Source: Bretschneidera sinensis (taxonomy: Eukaryota > Streptophyta > Magnoliopsida > Brassicales > Akaniaceae). Taken from it: DNA of 64,000 nt. A program made the translations under genes and the position numbers. Location: NCBI GenBank assembly GCA_023935145.1, contig CM043700.1, positions 26,727,501 to 26,791,500 of the forward strand, given 5' to 3'. Below are positions 31,890 to 45,062 of the stretch, in pieces. The first letter of the stretch is position 1, and each line of letters begins with the position of its first letter. The notes beneath the pieces were generated by a model that worked only from the letters and a program-made list of their open reading frames with translations, was not told where the DNA came from and searched no databases.

Positions 31890-33390
31890 TCTCTATCAAT
31901 ATCTTAAGAATAAACTGTTGACTAGAATTCAAAATTTGAAATTTAAACTACTCATTCCAGGCAGGTAGAGTTAAATTAATCAAATCTTTTTTATCTAGTC
32001 TTTCAATCTACACTTTATCCGCGTTCAAGATGTTGCTCTCTTTGGCCGACTCTTTAAGCTCTCTCTTCTGTAAATTCTGGTGGCAGCAAGATCCTAATAC
32101 AAGGAAAGTTCATTGGATGAAGTGGAGTACCTTATGTCAGCCAGAAAGCAAAGGTGGACTTGGTTTCAGGGATTTCATCTATTTCAATCAAGCATTATTG
32201 GCTAGACAAGCCTAGAGATTCATCCAATACCAAAATAGTCTAGTTGCTACTCAGCTGCCCTCCAATAAATTGTACTACTTAGTATTTTCTCCTAATTCAA
32301 GCAAAACATTGAGGCACATGAGGTTGGAGAGACATTTTGCTAGGAAGGGATCTGTTGGTAAGAGGTCTACAAAGATAGCTTGGCAATGGTGCAACAACTT
32401 CCGTTTGGAATGATCCTTGGGTGCCTGCTATATCACCCCAGCAATTTGTTGTTCATTCAGTTGTAGAGAGCAAACAAACCGTCAACACAGTTGCGAATTT
32501 CATTGATTCTCATTCGCACTAATGGAATATTAACTTGTTGCATGCAGTGTTTTCTGATTCAACTGTACACAAAATTATTGCATTGCCCATTTCTTCAACT
32601 GGTAATTCTGATCTTGGTTTTGGAAACACACTACTAATGGTCAATTTTTTTTTTTTTTTTTTTGTGAAATCGGCTTATAATCTTGCTGTGGGGGAGCAAA
32701 GCATTGGTACCAGTCCTATTTACCCAAGTCCTCAGAATTTTAACCAGACTATGATGACACCAATGCCTACACAGGTTTGGAATTTTATTTGGCCCCACAA
32801 TTTGCCCCATAGAATCGTTTTATTTCTTTGGCGCATTATGCAAAATAGTCTTGCCATTGGGAGCAATATTGAAAGAGAGAATTTACTATCCAGTAATCTC
32901 ATTTTTTATGAGAAATCTCGAGACTCTGGACCATTTTCTTGTTCTGTGACTTTATTGAGCATTTATTGTTTGCATCCCATTGGTATTAAAAGTGTCTGCT
33001 GAGTGGCATCTTTTAGATTGGCTGACAGATTGGATTCAGAATCTTGGAATTCTCAAATTCATTGGACTTGAAAGAATCACAATTATCACAGCATTCCCTA
33101 GAGCCATCAGCCCTACAAAGCTTACTCGGGAATGGAACAATCCCCATCCCTTCAACCCTCAATCTATTCCATTACTTCTCATCTATCTTTTGTGTCAATT
33201 GCAAACGTTTGCTTGGAAAGATCCAAAGGGAAAACTAGTTACTGATGGAGCTTGGAAAACAACTAGCGATTGGGTTGGAGTTGGGTTTTTGTTTTGGATG
33301 GCGATCAGTCATTATAGGGGAGCTCTTTCAGTTAAAGCTTCGTCAACAGTGCAAGTGGAAACTTTAGCAGCTCTGAAGGATCTTCAGTGA
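31890..33390 (+). pseudogene. LINE reverse-transcriptase 3' half with RNase H remnant
   Basis: In broken plus-strand frames: LKNKLLTRIQNLKFKLL, AGRVKLIKSFLSS, KFWWQQDPNTRKVHWMKW and GGLGFRDFIYFNQALLARQA (the post-RT region of plant LINEs), then VWNFIWPHNLPHRIVLFLWR (zinc-binding RVT region, about 32770), then an RNase H-like end with VTDGAWK and VQVETLAALKDLQ (33235-33390). A T-run at 32646-32662 sits in the middle. Endonuclease and RT catalytic parts are missing: a typical 5'-truncated copy. It ends about 400 bp before the 3' flank of paralogue 2. Confidence 0.8.
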
Positions 33391-34255
33391 GCTCAAGGTA
33401 AATGAATTATACACCCACCATTTATGAGTGTACTCAAATTTACATTAATTACAATATAACAACTCTATTTAATATATCTTTTAACGAGTGCATTTAAGTC
33501 AACCGTTAACAGAACCCAAGGTAAATAAGTGACCAAAAAGACTTGGCATTTAATTCTAGAGAACAAGAAGTTGATCTAGAAAGTGTGATAAAGGAAAAAA
33601 AATTGGAACCTCTCCCAGATGATAAGAGTGAAATGTATCTCTAATTAAAAAAAGAAATCTCATGAACAGAGTGACGATAAGAATTTTCCTATTAAAAAAT
33701 ATTCTTCATATACCGCCCAACTTTGTAATTACATCACAAGCCCTATTTCCTTCTTTTTAAAAAAATAAATAAAACAAGACCTTTATACTTAAAAATCCAA
33801 AGAGCTCACGGAGAGTAAACCAACCCTCCTCGGGCCTCCCACCTTCCCTCTTCATACAAGCAAGGATCCGTTACAAACCACACCAACCAGCACCGCCATT
33901 CACACGCACATGCAAATCATAAGAACGCCATGCTCCTCATATTAATTAATCCAAAAAGGCAAAGATATCAGCAGGGAATGGCTAACTCAGATCAAAACAA
34001 CAGCAGTGTTCAGATTACAAAAACTTACGAACAATTTAGATCCATACAGCATTCTGCATCCATGATATGATCCATAGGAAATAAAAAGCACAACGAAATC
34101 TAACGAGAGTTTTCTCTAAAAAACAGCACTATCCTGCTGAAAATCCTCTTCACAAATCCAGAGCCCGATGTTTATTTTGCATTAACAGAATGAGCAGAAG
34201 CAAGTACATGTCCATATATAATAAGAGAAAAACAAAAACCGAGGAACCAGCCGCC

Positions 34256-37200
34256 TTACCGCACTGGCTGCTGATTGTAATGGTTCTTATCCTTTTTCTT
34301 TGCAGCAGCAAGCCTGGCACTCCTTGCAGCAGCCTCAATAGCAGCAGCCCGAGCAGCAGCAGCCATCTCTTTAGATGATTTTTTCTTCTTTATAGAAGCA
34401 ACTTTCTTCAACTTCTCCTTCACATCAATAGTAGATGTATCTTCTGCCTTCTCAGCTGCACCAACTTCATCTGCCCCATTCGCAACATCTGCCCCGTCAG
34501 GCTGCTCCTGGGAGGATTCTTTTCCCTCCTTCAAGGATTTATCCTTCTTTTTCTTCTTTTTTCCACTTTTGCTTTCCCCAGGGGGGTTCTCCTTTCTTAT
34601 TTCACCATTATTCTCCACTTTCTTCTCTGGTTCAACACCTGCAGAGAGGTTAAAATAATTTCTTGAATGAAAAACTAGAAAGTGCCTAATCAAGTACAGA
34701 AACAAGCAACACTGAGGTTGATCACAATTACTTGTGAAACTGTCAGTTTAATCATAAGTTAGAGCATGGTTGCCTAACCTTAGCAACTAATTACACATTC
34801 CAGTCTTGGTTCTTCAATCTTAAAACATGAGTAATAGGAAGAAACTGTAATCTACTTCTGTGTCAAGTGCGCGAGCCCAGCAGTGAGAGAACCTATGTTC
34901 TTGAATGAAAAACTAGAAAGTGCCTAATCAAGTACAGAAACAAGTAACACTGAGGTTGGTCACAATTACTTGTGAAACTGTCAGTTTAATCATAGGTGAG
35001 AGCATGGTTGCCTAACCTTAGCAACTAATTACACATTCCAGTCTTGGTTCTTCAATCTTAAAATATGAGTAACGGGAAGAAACTGTAATCTACTTCTGAG
35101 TCAAGTGCATGAGCCCAGAAGTGAGAACCTATGCATTACCAAAATGTGGACAACAGAATTCTAAGGAAAGAGATGCTACTAGTTCACATGAAGCTTAATC
35201 AGATACAAGTTACCCACATAGATAGAGAATCTCTTAATACCAAGTTAATGAAGTGCAAAATAGGGAAGCATTTATACTTCTGGAACCTTGTACAGTAATT
35301 TCATATTTACACCTTATATTTCTATTTTAGAAGTACCATTCACGCCATGTTCAATCGTGAACTATTCAAACTAAATATCAACAATTGGCATGTCAAAGAA
35401 CCAACTAATATAAATAATATACAACAGTTGATGCATACCACGGGACTCATCTTGGCCACTGGTCTCCTTTTTGGTATATCCCAACTCAGCAAGAACAGCA
35501 TCAAGTTCTTCGAGCCCCTTTTTCTTCAATTCCTTCTTTGAAAGCTGCCTTTCTGTTTCTTTTTGTGCCGAAGAAGCTTCAGTAGGCTTCTTAACAACTG
35601 CCTCTACTTCTACAGGTGGCTCAGGTTCATTCTCGTGCCCTTCATCAACATCATCGTCACCTTCATCAAGACCTTCATCCTCACTTTCACTTTCCTGGAA
35701 TGCAGGATGTTACTCATGCAATTTCATGAAATTTAGGACATTCATAAACATAATTCTTCTATGAGGTATCCTAGTGTCTATAAAATCTATTAAAAACAAT
35801 TAGAACATAACACATTAAACAGACAAATGAGAAAAAAACAAACACCCACCATCAACCAGAAAAAATAGGAAAAAAAACTCAAAAGCAGTTATTTACAAGA
35901 TTGTTTTTATGGCTAGCAAAAAAAAAAAAGGTGAAATATTTTGACTATTTTATAATTACATATTTAGTTAGGCTTTTTTTTTTTCTTCTGACCCCCTCTC
36001 AGCTCTGGAATGCTTCATGTGTACCATAAATTCCTTAGCAATATCCTCTCAGCATCATAATCTCGACAGTTGCAACATGTTTGCATCAATACTTTAACTG
36101 AGTAAAAGGTCCACCAGGATCTCAGATCCAACCATGATATGGCATAATATTTGACATCTTTACAAACTAACTGGATAATAAATCTAGAGTTTCAACTTAT
36201 CAACAAGGAAAAAAGCTAGCCTTTACAGATGCACACATAAAGGTTGCCATCAGAATTACCTGAGGCTGTCTCAGGTACATGGAAACTTTTGGTAAAAGAG
36301 CGTTAATTTATATCCATATCCAAAATAAATAATAAATCATCATATTGCAATGTAGTTAAAACTCCGGATATGATCTATCAAGGAGGAAACTGATTTAAGT
36401 TAATGAAAGTGAAATTACTCTGTCATGAAGCAGTAAACGAAGAGGTCCAAGTCAACCAGTCATTTTTTCCCAATAAGCTTTCCCCATTAACACGTGTTGG
36501 AAAAGCAATAAATTATGAATGATCTATTGAATTTGACAAGCTAAATGACAATAAAGTCTATATATGTTTACTCCATTGAGCATATAGCACATTAACTCTT
36601 ACAAGTTCAACATAACGACAGTCACATAACAAGATATATCAGCATTAGGCACGAAAAACAGTCATGTGTACACCAGATAGAGTAGTATGCAACCCTAAAC
36701 AGAGGACAGCGTACACATGTTCACTTTGAAGAATCAAGCTTACCATCAAACAACTAAATGATCAAATGAATGACAGAAGCAGACAATAGCGCAATCTTAG
36801 ATTCCAAGAAAAACCCTTCGATTCCATCCTACCAAAATAAATACTGCCACCATAATTTTATTCATAGAACTTATTATTATTTTGATTGGTAAAACTCTCA
36901 CACAACACTTGAACCTGAGACCTTGAGCACTCAAGACCTCAATCTTAACAGCCGGGGTCACTTGCTATTTCCAAAAAGAAAATGAAACAATCAAGTTTTA
37001 TTTTCCTTTGATAAGTAAAAGAAATAGAAATGATTGGTTAAAGTGTAACAAATAATCAACGACATTCCTAAGGAGAGTTTTTTTCCCTAAACCCTAAACC
37101 CTGTAGATAGGTTTTTTTTTTTTTTTTCATTTCGGTTGCACCTCCTTTGTGCCTTTTTATACAAATTGTACTTAAAAAAAAAAAAAAAAAATCAACGCAG

Positions 37201-37715
37201 TTCATAAATGGCCATTCTCTTCAGCAAAACACCTGTATTCCTATCAACCAACTATAATTTATAAAATGCCCAGCTTAAGTGAAAGCACAAACACATCTTA
37301 CAGAATGACCAAATTATAGTATACCATTAAAAAAATACACTGAAAAACAGAAATTAAAACTAATAAAACAAAAAGGCACCGAACTCTATACCTCCACAGG
37401 GGCCTCGCTCTCCTTGTCGACCTTGGAATCCGCTGTACCCCAGACGGACACGGGCGGGGCCGTGGTGGCGTAATAGTCGTCGTCGTCCTCGTCGTCCACG
37501 TCAGCCCAGGACTTCGCCGTGAGCGGCGCTGGGGCCCAGAAAACCTCCTTCTCCGGCTCCTTCTCGGGCTTTTTGGCTGCGGAGCCTTTGCCCTTGGACG
37601 AGCCTTGCTCCTTTTCTGTAGACTTCTTCTTCTTCTTCAAGCTCCCAAGCGCCGCAAATACATTGGTGCTGTTTATCACCATGGAATCCTCTCTCCTGCT
37701 CCCTCCTCCCACCAT
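34256..37715 (-). CDS. Lysine-rich coiled-coil-like protein, paralogue 2 (3 exons)
   Basis: Exons 37715-37392 (324 nt), 35694-35439 (256 nt) and 34638-34256 (383 nt) have exactly the lengths and phases of paralogue 1, giving 320 residues. Junctions are GAG|GTATAG, TTCCAG|GAAAGT, CGTG|GTATGC (a GTATG donor in place of GTAAG) and CTGCAG|GTGTTG. The protein keeps EVFWAPAPLT, SWADVDDEDDDDYY, RQLSKKELKKKGLEELDAVL and NHYNQQPVR; differences from copy 1 are scattered substitutions. Intron 2 carries a 238-bp tandem duplication not found in the others. No premature stop is seen. The family is not recognised. Confidence 0.8.
34661..35136. repeat. 238-bp tandem duplication in intron 2 of paralogue 2
   Basis: Units 34661-34898 and 34899 to about 35136 share TCTTGAATGAAAAACTAGAA at the start and CAGTGAGA.ACCTATG at the end, with few differences. 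The other paralogues have a single version. Confidence 0.9.
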
Positions 37716-38141
37716 TTCGTATCCGCGTCCAGGATAGCCTCTGTCTTGTTAGGAAACACCCGGTTCAAAGGAAAACCCAAAAAAAAAAGACTCTGTTTGT
37801 GTGAACACTATAATTTGTAGTATAGTATAGAGAAGGATTTTTTTCTAAGATTAAATTTAAGGAAAATTGAGATGGAATCGATTGAATGAGAAAGTCAAAA
37901 TTACAGATATGTACGAGATATAAAAATAAATAAAAAAGATGATATATTAGGGTTTTCAAGTGACGCGAGGATCGGAATTGTACAGTGATAGAAAGAGGAT
38001 TCTGAGATGATCTGAGGAGAGAATCTAATCCACAAATTAAAGAATTTGGGTTTTGCGATGAACCAAAACGAACCCCATTTTGGTTCCGATGAGGAAGATA
38101 ACGCAGCTAGCTAGAGAGCCTTCTCAACAATCAATCCGACG

Positions 38142-38153
38142 TTTTTTATACAT
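38142..38153 (-). promoter_or_regulatory. TATA box of paralogue 2
   Basis: The minus strand reads TGTATAAAAAAC at about 430 bp upstream of the ATG, at the place equivalent to the TATA boxes of paralogues 1 and 3, followed by the conserved leader. Confidence 0.65.
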
Positions 38154-38844
38154 TGATTGATGAAAGAAGAAGGATAAATGTGACCCTCCCCCTCTCTCCC
38201 CTCACTTCTGTTACTGTTATTTCTCTTTTATCCGCGTTTCCGGTGTGTGCATGTTGTATGTGGTGTGGGTTTTAAACGTGCCCTTTGATGGGCTTAGGGC
38301 AACTGGACGTGGACAGAGACAGGTCAAGTTTATTCGGTACCCGACCCGGGCGATTAGACGGGGTTAATATGAATAGGGTACACATTTAACTTCTAGATAG
38401 TTTTTGAAAATCCATTATCAATGAGAAAAACAAAATCTATAGAATTCATCTTACATAATTATTTAAATGTAATTTAAATTATTAAATATTTAAATTATGT
38501 TTAAATAAATATTTAAACTACGTAAATAAAATAAAACAACCTCTTATGTTATGTTTAGCTCAATACAGTTAACTATTGAAATAGGTAATTTATTCAAGTG
38601 TTTAATGTCATTCAAAGATAAATTCTCAACCTTTGTAGCACTTTTACAATTACACATAATCAGTTAAGTATAATCATAAAAAAATATTAATGTATTATTA
38701 TTATTTTGTCTTTGAAACGGTAGGGTTTTTATGGAGTGTTTAGAGTTTTTTCATGTTAGGGTTGGTATGGGTATTTCGGTTTGGTTTTCAAGTTCTAAGA
38801 TTCGAGGATAACAAGTTCAGAATAGGTTGCGGTATTCTGAGTAG

Positions 38845-39420
38845 ATGAAGCCTAACTGGCAGCTATCGTTTGAGAAGTTACAGTTCACAAATTATGAGAA
38901 GGTGGGTTTGAAGATTGAGAGTGATGTTGTGGGCAGGATTAAAGCTAATGTGGATCTTTGTTTGATTGGTAAATTTGTTACCAACAAGCCTCTAAGCAAA
39001 GACGCGTTCAGGAAGATGTGGAGGTTAATATAGAGTGTGGATCAAGGTTTATTAATCAGGGAGGTTAGTGCCAATATACTTTTGTCGTTCAAGGATAAGG
39101 TTGAAAGGGACAGGATGTTGGAAGGGGCTTCATGGACGTTCCATGGTCCTTCGAGAATTTAAGTTTTCTCCTCTTTGGATTCAAGTCTATGGTCTCCCGT
39201 TTGAAGGTATGGCTATGGAGATTGGAAAACACATTGGTAATGCTAGGGGAAGGATTAACTTTACCGATGCTCTGGCTAATCGGGTGTGTAAGGAAATAAA
39301 TCTTAATCTGAGCATCAGTCAATGTTCTTAATCCTCAGCGTAGGGACATGTTTAGCAATTATACGGAGTTTGATCAGGTTTGGGTTAATATCAAATGAGT
39401 GATTGTAATGATTTTGTTAT
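38845..39420 (+). pseudogene. LINE ORF1 remnant (DUF4283-like)
   Basis: The plus strand encodes CLIGKFVTNKPLSKDAFRKM, then in another frame FSPLWIQVYGLPFEGMAMEI and GKHIGNARGRI. These are the conserved pieces of the gag-like DUF4283/zinc-knuckle protein of plant LINEs. A stop at 39031-39033 and a frameshift separate the pieces. It lies between paralogues 2 and 3. Its relation to the LINE 3' half at 31890 is unknown. Confidence 0.7.
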
Positions 39421-40370
39421 CATTCTGAAATTATGGGTGTTATCGAGGAAAATGAGCCAAAGATATCGTAATCGAATAGAACATCGACTTTATTGAAGAA
39501 ACGGGTCAATTGTCCAAGGAAAGAGCAAAGCAACAACTTCTATTCTTCCCTTTTTGGCTCAAGTCGGTTTAAAAGGGACAGATTTGGCTAAGGAGCGAGT
39601 CGACATCAACGAAAGAACGTGATGCGGCTGGTCAAAGGAAAGAAACGACACAGCTCAAGAAGAGGACCACGTACCTTTGATGCTCAGCGACGACGGTGGT
39701 GAATCGACAACGACCAGCTTATGAGCAGTGCATCTCAACAGACAATGCGAGACAGGCTGCAATTGCGTCAATAAACAAATCGACTACCTCCAATGTTGTT
39801 GGTGGGGACGATGCACTCCGACCAATGGCCAAAATTGATAAACCAAAATCAGGCTACCTCCGCTACTATTCAATTGTTTTGTTTTTGTTTTTTTTATTAG
39901 GGAAACATTTCATTTGGTAGAGTTGATTTGAAGAACAGAGGTGATCCGAAGTTCGGTTCTAATACGTCTTGACGCAAAACAGTAGGAAACATGAACACAA
40001 TAACAAGAAAATTAAAGATATACAATTCCAATTACTGGAAACATCAACCTAATCACAGGGTGTACAAGAACAATTACCAAATCACCGGGAAACAAGAACC
40101 CAATCTCACCAACACAGCCAATTTCAAAATTTTGTTTATTTATTCATCAATCTCTAACTCAAAATAACATAAGGACATTTAATATATAGAATCTTAAAAA
40201 CTCTAATCCTAAGGAAACCAAGTACTAAACCTAAAGTATTAAATCCTAGAATTCTAAATACATAATAATATCATAATTACATAATTACCCCCATAATCAT
40301 TTTTTTATAATATCCAAATTTAAAGCCCTAAATCTATTCTTCTATGTACTCCATCAGACAGATAGGAGAA
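39421..40370. other. Intergenic DNA between paralogues 2 and 3
   Basis: The first half is moderately GC-rich and could be more LINE-derived sequence; the second half is AT-rich. No gene recognised. Homology with the 3' flank of paralogue 1 starts at about 40370. Confidence 0.4.
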
Positions 40371-40981
40371 TCAGGAATGAAACAGAGGAATAACGAGAAT
40401 GCAATGGTAAATAGCTTAATAGGAACCTGGCATTTAATCCATGCCTAAAAGTTGCAATAAAAAAGCTTATCCATATACCTCCAGCTCTGCATTAAATCAA
40501 ACAATACACTACTAGAAACTCAAGCCCTTTATCCTTAAATCCAAAGAACTAGAGTAAACGAACCCTCCTCCTGCCTTCCCTCTTCATAAAACAAATGATC
40601 CATTCCGAACCCACCAGCTCATGCAACCATATGCACACCATGCTCCTCAAATTATTTGATCCAAAGAGGCGAAAAAGGAGCCATACAAAACAGCAGCGAG
40701 AGAGGGCCAAGTCAGATCAATATGACATCAGTATTGACCTTATAAAAAACTACGATTACGTAGATCCATATGGTATTCTGCATCCACAATACCATCCAGA
40801 AGAAAGAAGAAACACAAGGAAATCTAAAGAACTGATTTTCCTCTAAAACGAGTACTATCATAACGAAAATCCTCTTCCAAAAACCAGAGCATGATGTTTA
40901 TTTTGCATTAACAAAATGAAGAAAAGAAAGTACATGTTCATATATGATGAGAGAAAAACAAAAACCGAGCAACCAGCCGGC

Positions 40982-42102
40982 TTACCGCACCGGCTGCTGA
41001 TTGTAGTGGTTCTTCTCCTTTTTCTTCGCAGCAGCAAGCCTTGCACTCCTTGCAGCAGCCTCAATAGCAGCAGCTCGGGCAGCAGCATCCATCTCTTTAG
41101 TTGATTTTTTCTTCTTTGCAGAAGCCACTTTCTTCAACTTCTCCTTCACGTCAATAGTAGATGTATCTTCTGCCTTCTCAGCCGCACCAGCTTCATCTGT
41201 CCCATTCCCAACATTCGCCCCATCAAGCTGCTCATGAGATGATTCTTTTGTCTCCTTTGAGGATTTATCCTTCTTTTTCTTCTTTCTTGCGCTTTTGCTT
41301 TCCCCAGGGACATTCTCCTTTTTAAATTCACCATTATTCTCCATTTTCTTCTCTTGTGCAACACCTGCAGGAAGGTGAAAATTATCGTTTTGATAGAAAG
41401 TAAGGTAAAAATTATTTCTTAAATGAAAAACTAGAAAGTGCCTAATCAATTATAGAAGCAAGCCAAAAATAGCACACACCCACATGGTAATGAGTCTGGG
41501 TCGGCTCTAATACCATTTGTAACACTCTAACACCATAGCCCATCACCCAATAGTGCTAGCTAATATCGAATAAGTTCTTCTCCCTACCCATGTCTTTGTG
41601 CCTGTCTTTCTTCAATAAGTTCCCAAAGAAGAAGCACAGAAACAAGCAACACACCCGATTGATAAGAATTACTTGTGGAACTATCAGTTTAATCATAGGT
41701 CAGAGCATGGTTGCAAGGCTGATAACTAGTTACACTTTCCTGTTCCTCAATTTAAAAATATAATAGCAAGAAATGACAATCTACTTTCGAGACGTGCTAC
41801 GAGCGGTGAGAACCTACGAATTACCAACATGTGGAAAACAAAATTTTATGGAAACACTAAGAATTCACAAGAAACTTAAACAGATACAATAAATTTACTC
41901 ACATATAACATCAAAGGAGAAAGGGTTTCTATTTCTTCCCAAGTTCTGTAAGTGCAGAAAAGTAACACATTTAAACTGCTGGAACCTAAAAAGAATAATT
42001 TCATATTTACACTACTTTACTTTTGGAGGTAACAGTCAGCCATGTCCAATGGTGAATAATAAAAACGAAACATCAACTATTAGCACATCACGGAACCAGT
42101 TA

Positions 42103-42161
<59 letters not shown>

Positions 42162-44548
42162 AAATAGTTGATGCTTACCGTGAGACTCGTCTTGGCCACT
42201 GGTCACCCTTTTGGTATATCCTAACTCAGCAAGAACAGCATCAAGTTCTTCAAGCCCCTTTTTCTTCAGTTCCTTCTTTGAAAGCTGCCTTTCTGTTTCT
42301 TTTTGTGCCGAAGAAGCTTCAGTTAGCTTCTTAGAAACTGGTTCTACTTCTACAGGTAGCTTAGGTTCATTATCATGCTCTTCATCAACATCATCGTCAC
42401 CTTCATCCTCACTTTCACTTTCCTGGAATGCAGGATGGAATAACTCATGCCATTTCATGAAATTTAGGACATTCATACACATAATTCTTCTACGAGTAAT
42501 CTAGTGTCATCTATTAAGTGGAGAAATAGCAAAATCTAGTAAAAATGAATTAGAACATAACACATTAAACAGTCAAACGAGAAGGAGCAAACACCCATAA
42601 GAAAAAAACTCAAAAGCAGTTATTTACAAGATTGTTTTTATGGCTAACAAAGAAAATTGTGAAATGTTTTGACTATTTTATAATTTCATACTTTAGTGAG
42701 GCTTTTTCTTGTGAACCCCTCCAACCCTGGAGTGCTTCATGTGTACCAAAAATTCCTTAGCAATATCCTCTAAGGCTCTAAGCACCATGATATGTTACAA
42801 CAAGTTGTTTGCATCCATATCTTAACCGAGTACAAGGTCCACCAGGATCTCATATCCAACCATGATACGGCATAAAATATGACACCTTTTCAGAATTAAC
42901 TGGATAATAAAGCTAGAGTTGCAACTTTCTAAATAAAAAAAGCTTCAAATTCGCCAGCATCCAGACATAAAATATTGTCTTAAGAATTACTTGAGGCTGT
43001 TTCTCAGGTCCATGAAAACATTTGGTAACAGAACATTAATTTATATCCATAATAAAAATAAACAATAAATTGTCATTTGCAACATAGTTAAAGCCACATA
43101 TATGATCTATTGGGGGGCAATGATTTAAAGTTTTGTTTCTTGTGATAAATAACATTGATTTAAAGTTAACGAAGGTTAAGTAACTCTGTCATGACACAGT
43201 AAAAGAAGAGCTCAAAGTCAACCGGTCATGTTTTTCCCGATAAGCTTTCCCCACAAACACGTGTTGGAAAAGGATTGAATTATGAATGATCAATTGATCC
43301 GACAAGCTAAATGACAATAAAGCCTATGTCCAATTACTCCATTGAGAATAACAACACTAACTCTTACAAATTAAAGGTAACGACAGTCCCATAACCACAT
43401 GTCAGCATTATAGCCACGAAGAACATGGCCATGCGTAAATCAGATAGAGTAGTGTGCAACCCTTTACACAGGACAGCCTACACATGTTAACTTTGAAGGA
43501 TTAAACTTATTATCATTACAACCAAATGATCAAATGAATGACAGAAGCAGACACTAGCACAATTCTCTTCTTCTTCTTTTTTATTGATAAGCAGAAGAAC
43601 ACTAGCACAATCTTAGATTCCAAGAAAAACCTATGATTACATCCAGCCAAAATAAATACCATCACTATAATTTAAGTCATAGAACTTATTATTTCCAAAG
43701 AGAAGAATGAAACAGCGAAAAATGTTTTTCTTTGATAAGTAAAAGAAAAAAGAAATAATTGGTTTAGGAAACATCTAAAAGAATTGTTTAAAAATAAATT
43801 TTAATACGGATTCTTTGCTCTTAGCATGTAAAAGCTTCATAATTATAGCAAAACACATTTTCTCCTTATTATCACCGATAATCATCATCATTCAATCTTA
43901 AGAAAGGAAATAAATCGAAAAAACTTATTATTCCTTAAATGATAACAAATAATCAACAAAATTCCTTAAAAGGCCATTCTCTTCATCGAAACACCTATAT
44001 TTCTATCAACAAACTACAATATATAAAAAATGCACAGTTAGGTGAAAACACAAACACATCCTATACATTTATAGGTTTCCAAGTTCACTACCAGCAATAA
44101 ACAGAAAAAAACACAAAAACAAAATCCACCAAACAACATCTAACAGAATCACCAAATTATGGTATACCATTCAACAAGAACCACACTAAAAACAGAAATT
44201 AGAATTAATAAAAAAAAAAGTCACCGAACTCTATACCTCCACAGGGGCCTCGCTCTCCTTGTCATCCTTGGAATCCGGGGCGCCCCAGACGGAATCAGGC
44301 GGGGCCGTGGTTGCATAGTAGTCGTCGTCGTCCTCGTCGTCCACGTCAGCCCAGGACTTCACCGTGAGCGGAGCTGGAGCCCAGAAAACCTCCTTCTCGG
44401 GCTTTTTGGCTGCGGAGCCTTTGCTCTTGGACGAGCCTGGCTCCTTCCCTGCAGACTTCTTCTTTTTCTTCAAGCTTCCAAGCGCTGCAAATACATTGCT
44501 GCTGTTAATCACCAGAGATTCCTCTCTCCTGCTTCCTCCTCCCACCAT
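40982..44548 (-). CDS. Lysine-rich coiled-coil-like protein, paralogue 3 (3 exons)
   Basis: Exons 44548-44237 (312 nt), 42422-42179 (244 nt) and 41364-40982 (383 nt), phases 0 and 1 as in the other copies, giving 312 residues. Junctions are GAG|GTATAG, TTCCAG|GAAAGT, CACG|GTAAGC and CTGCAG|GTGTTG. It lacks four residues in the Lys/Glu tract of exon 1 and four in the acidic tract of exon 2, both as in-frame losses of 12 bp; everything else aligns. No premature stop. Intron 2 has a GT/AT microsatellite close to the donor and a separate insertion of about 170 bp (41466-41632). The family is not recognised. Confidence 0.8.
41466..41632. mobile_element. Copy-specific insertion in intron 2 of paralogue 3
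   Basis: This block is absent from the matching intron of copies 1 and 2. It contains TCGGCTCTAATACCATTTGTAAC, close to the primer-site/LTR junction of plant retroelements read on the minus strand (the family word is GCTCTGATACCA). It may be a short LTR or retroelement scrap. Confidence 0.4.
42104..42161. repeat. (TG)n(TA)n compound microsatellite in intron 2 of paralogue 3
   Basis: About 20 TG units followed by about 8 TA units. On the coding (minus) strand the AT part begins about 17 bases after the splice donor at 42178. Confidence 0.95.
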
Positions 44549-44977
44549 TTCTTATCTACGTCCAGAGTAGCCTCTGCCTTGTAAGCAAACACCCGGTTCA
44601 AAACAGAACCGAAATAAAGAAAATACTTTCTTTCTGTATGAACAGCTAATTTTTAGTATTGTACAGATAAAGGGATATATTTTTAGATTACAAAGTTTGA
44701 GGAAATTTGCGATTGGAATTGATTGAGTAAGAGGGTCGAAATTGCAGATGTTATTAAGAGATTTAGAAGGAAAAAAAAAAGATCTGATGATGTATTAGGT
44801 TTCTCAAGTTACAAAGAGGATCTTGTTTGTACAACGAACAGAGTTGATAAAAGAGGATTTTGAGATGATCAGAGACAATCTAATCGACGAATTAAAGAGG
44901 TAGGGTTTTGCGATGAACCAAAACGAACCCGTTTTTGGCTCCGATGAGGAAGATAACAGCCCTCAACAATCGATGGG

Positions 44978-44986
44978 TTTTATATA
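44978..44986 (-). promoter_or_regulatory. TATA box of paralogue 3
   Basis: The minus strand reads TATATAAAA about 430 bp upstream of the ATG, in register with paralogues 1 and 2. Homology with copy 2 ends soon after, near 45062. Confidence 0.65.
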
Positions 44987-45062
44987 GATTGACGAAAGGA
45001 AGAGGAAAAATGTGACCTCCCCTCTCGCCTCACTTCTGTTGCTTTTATTTCTCGTGTGTGTG

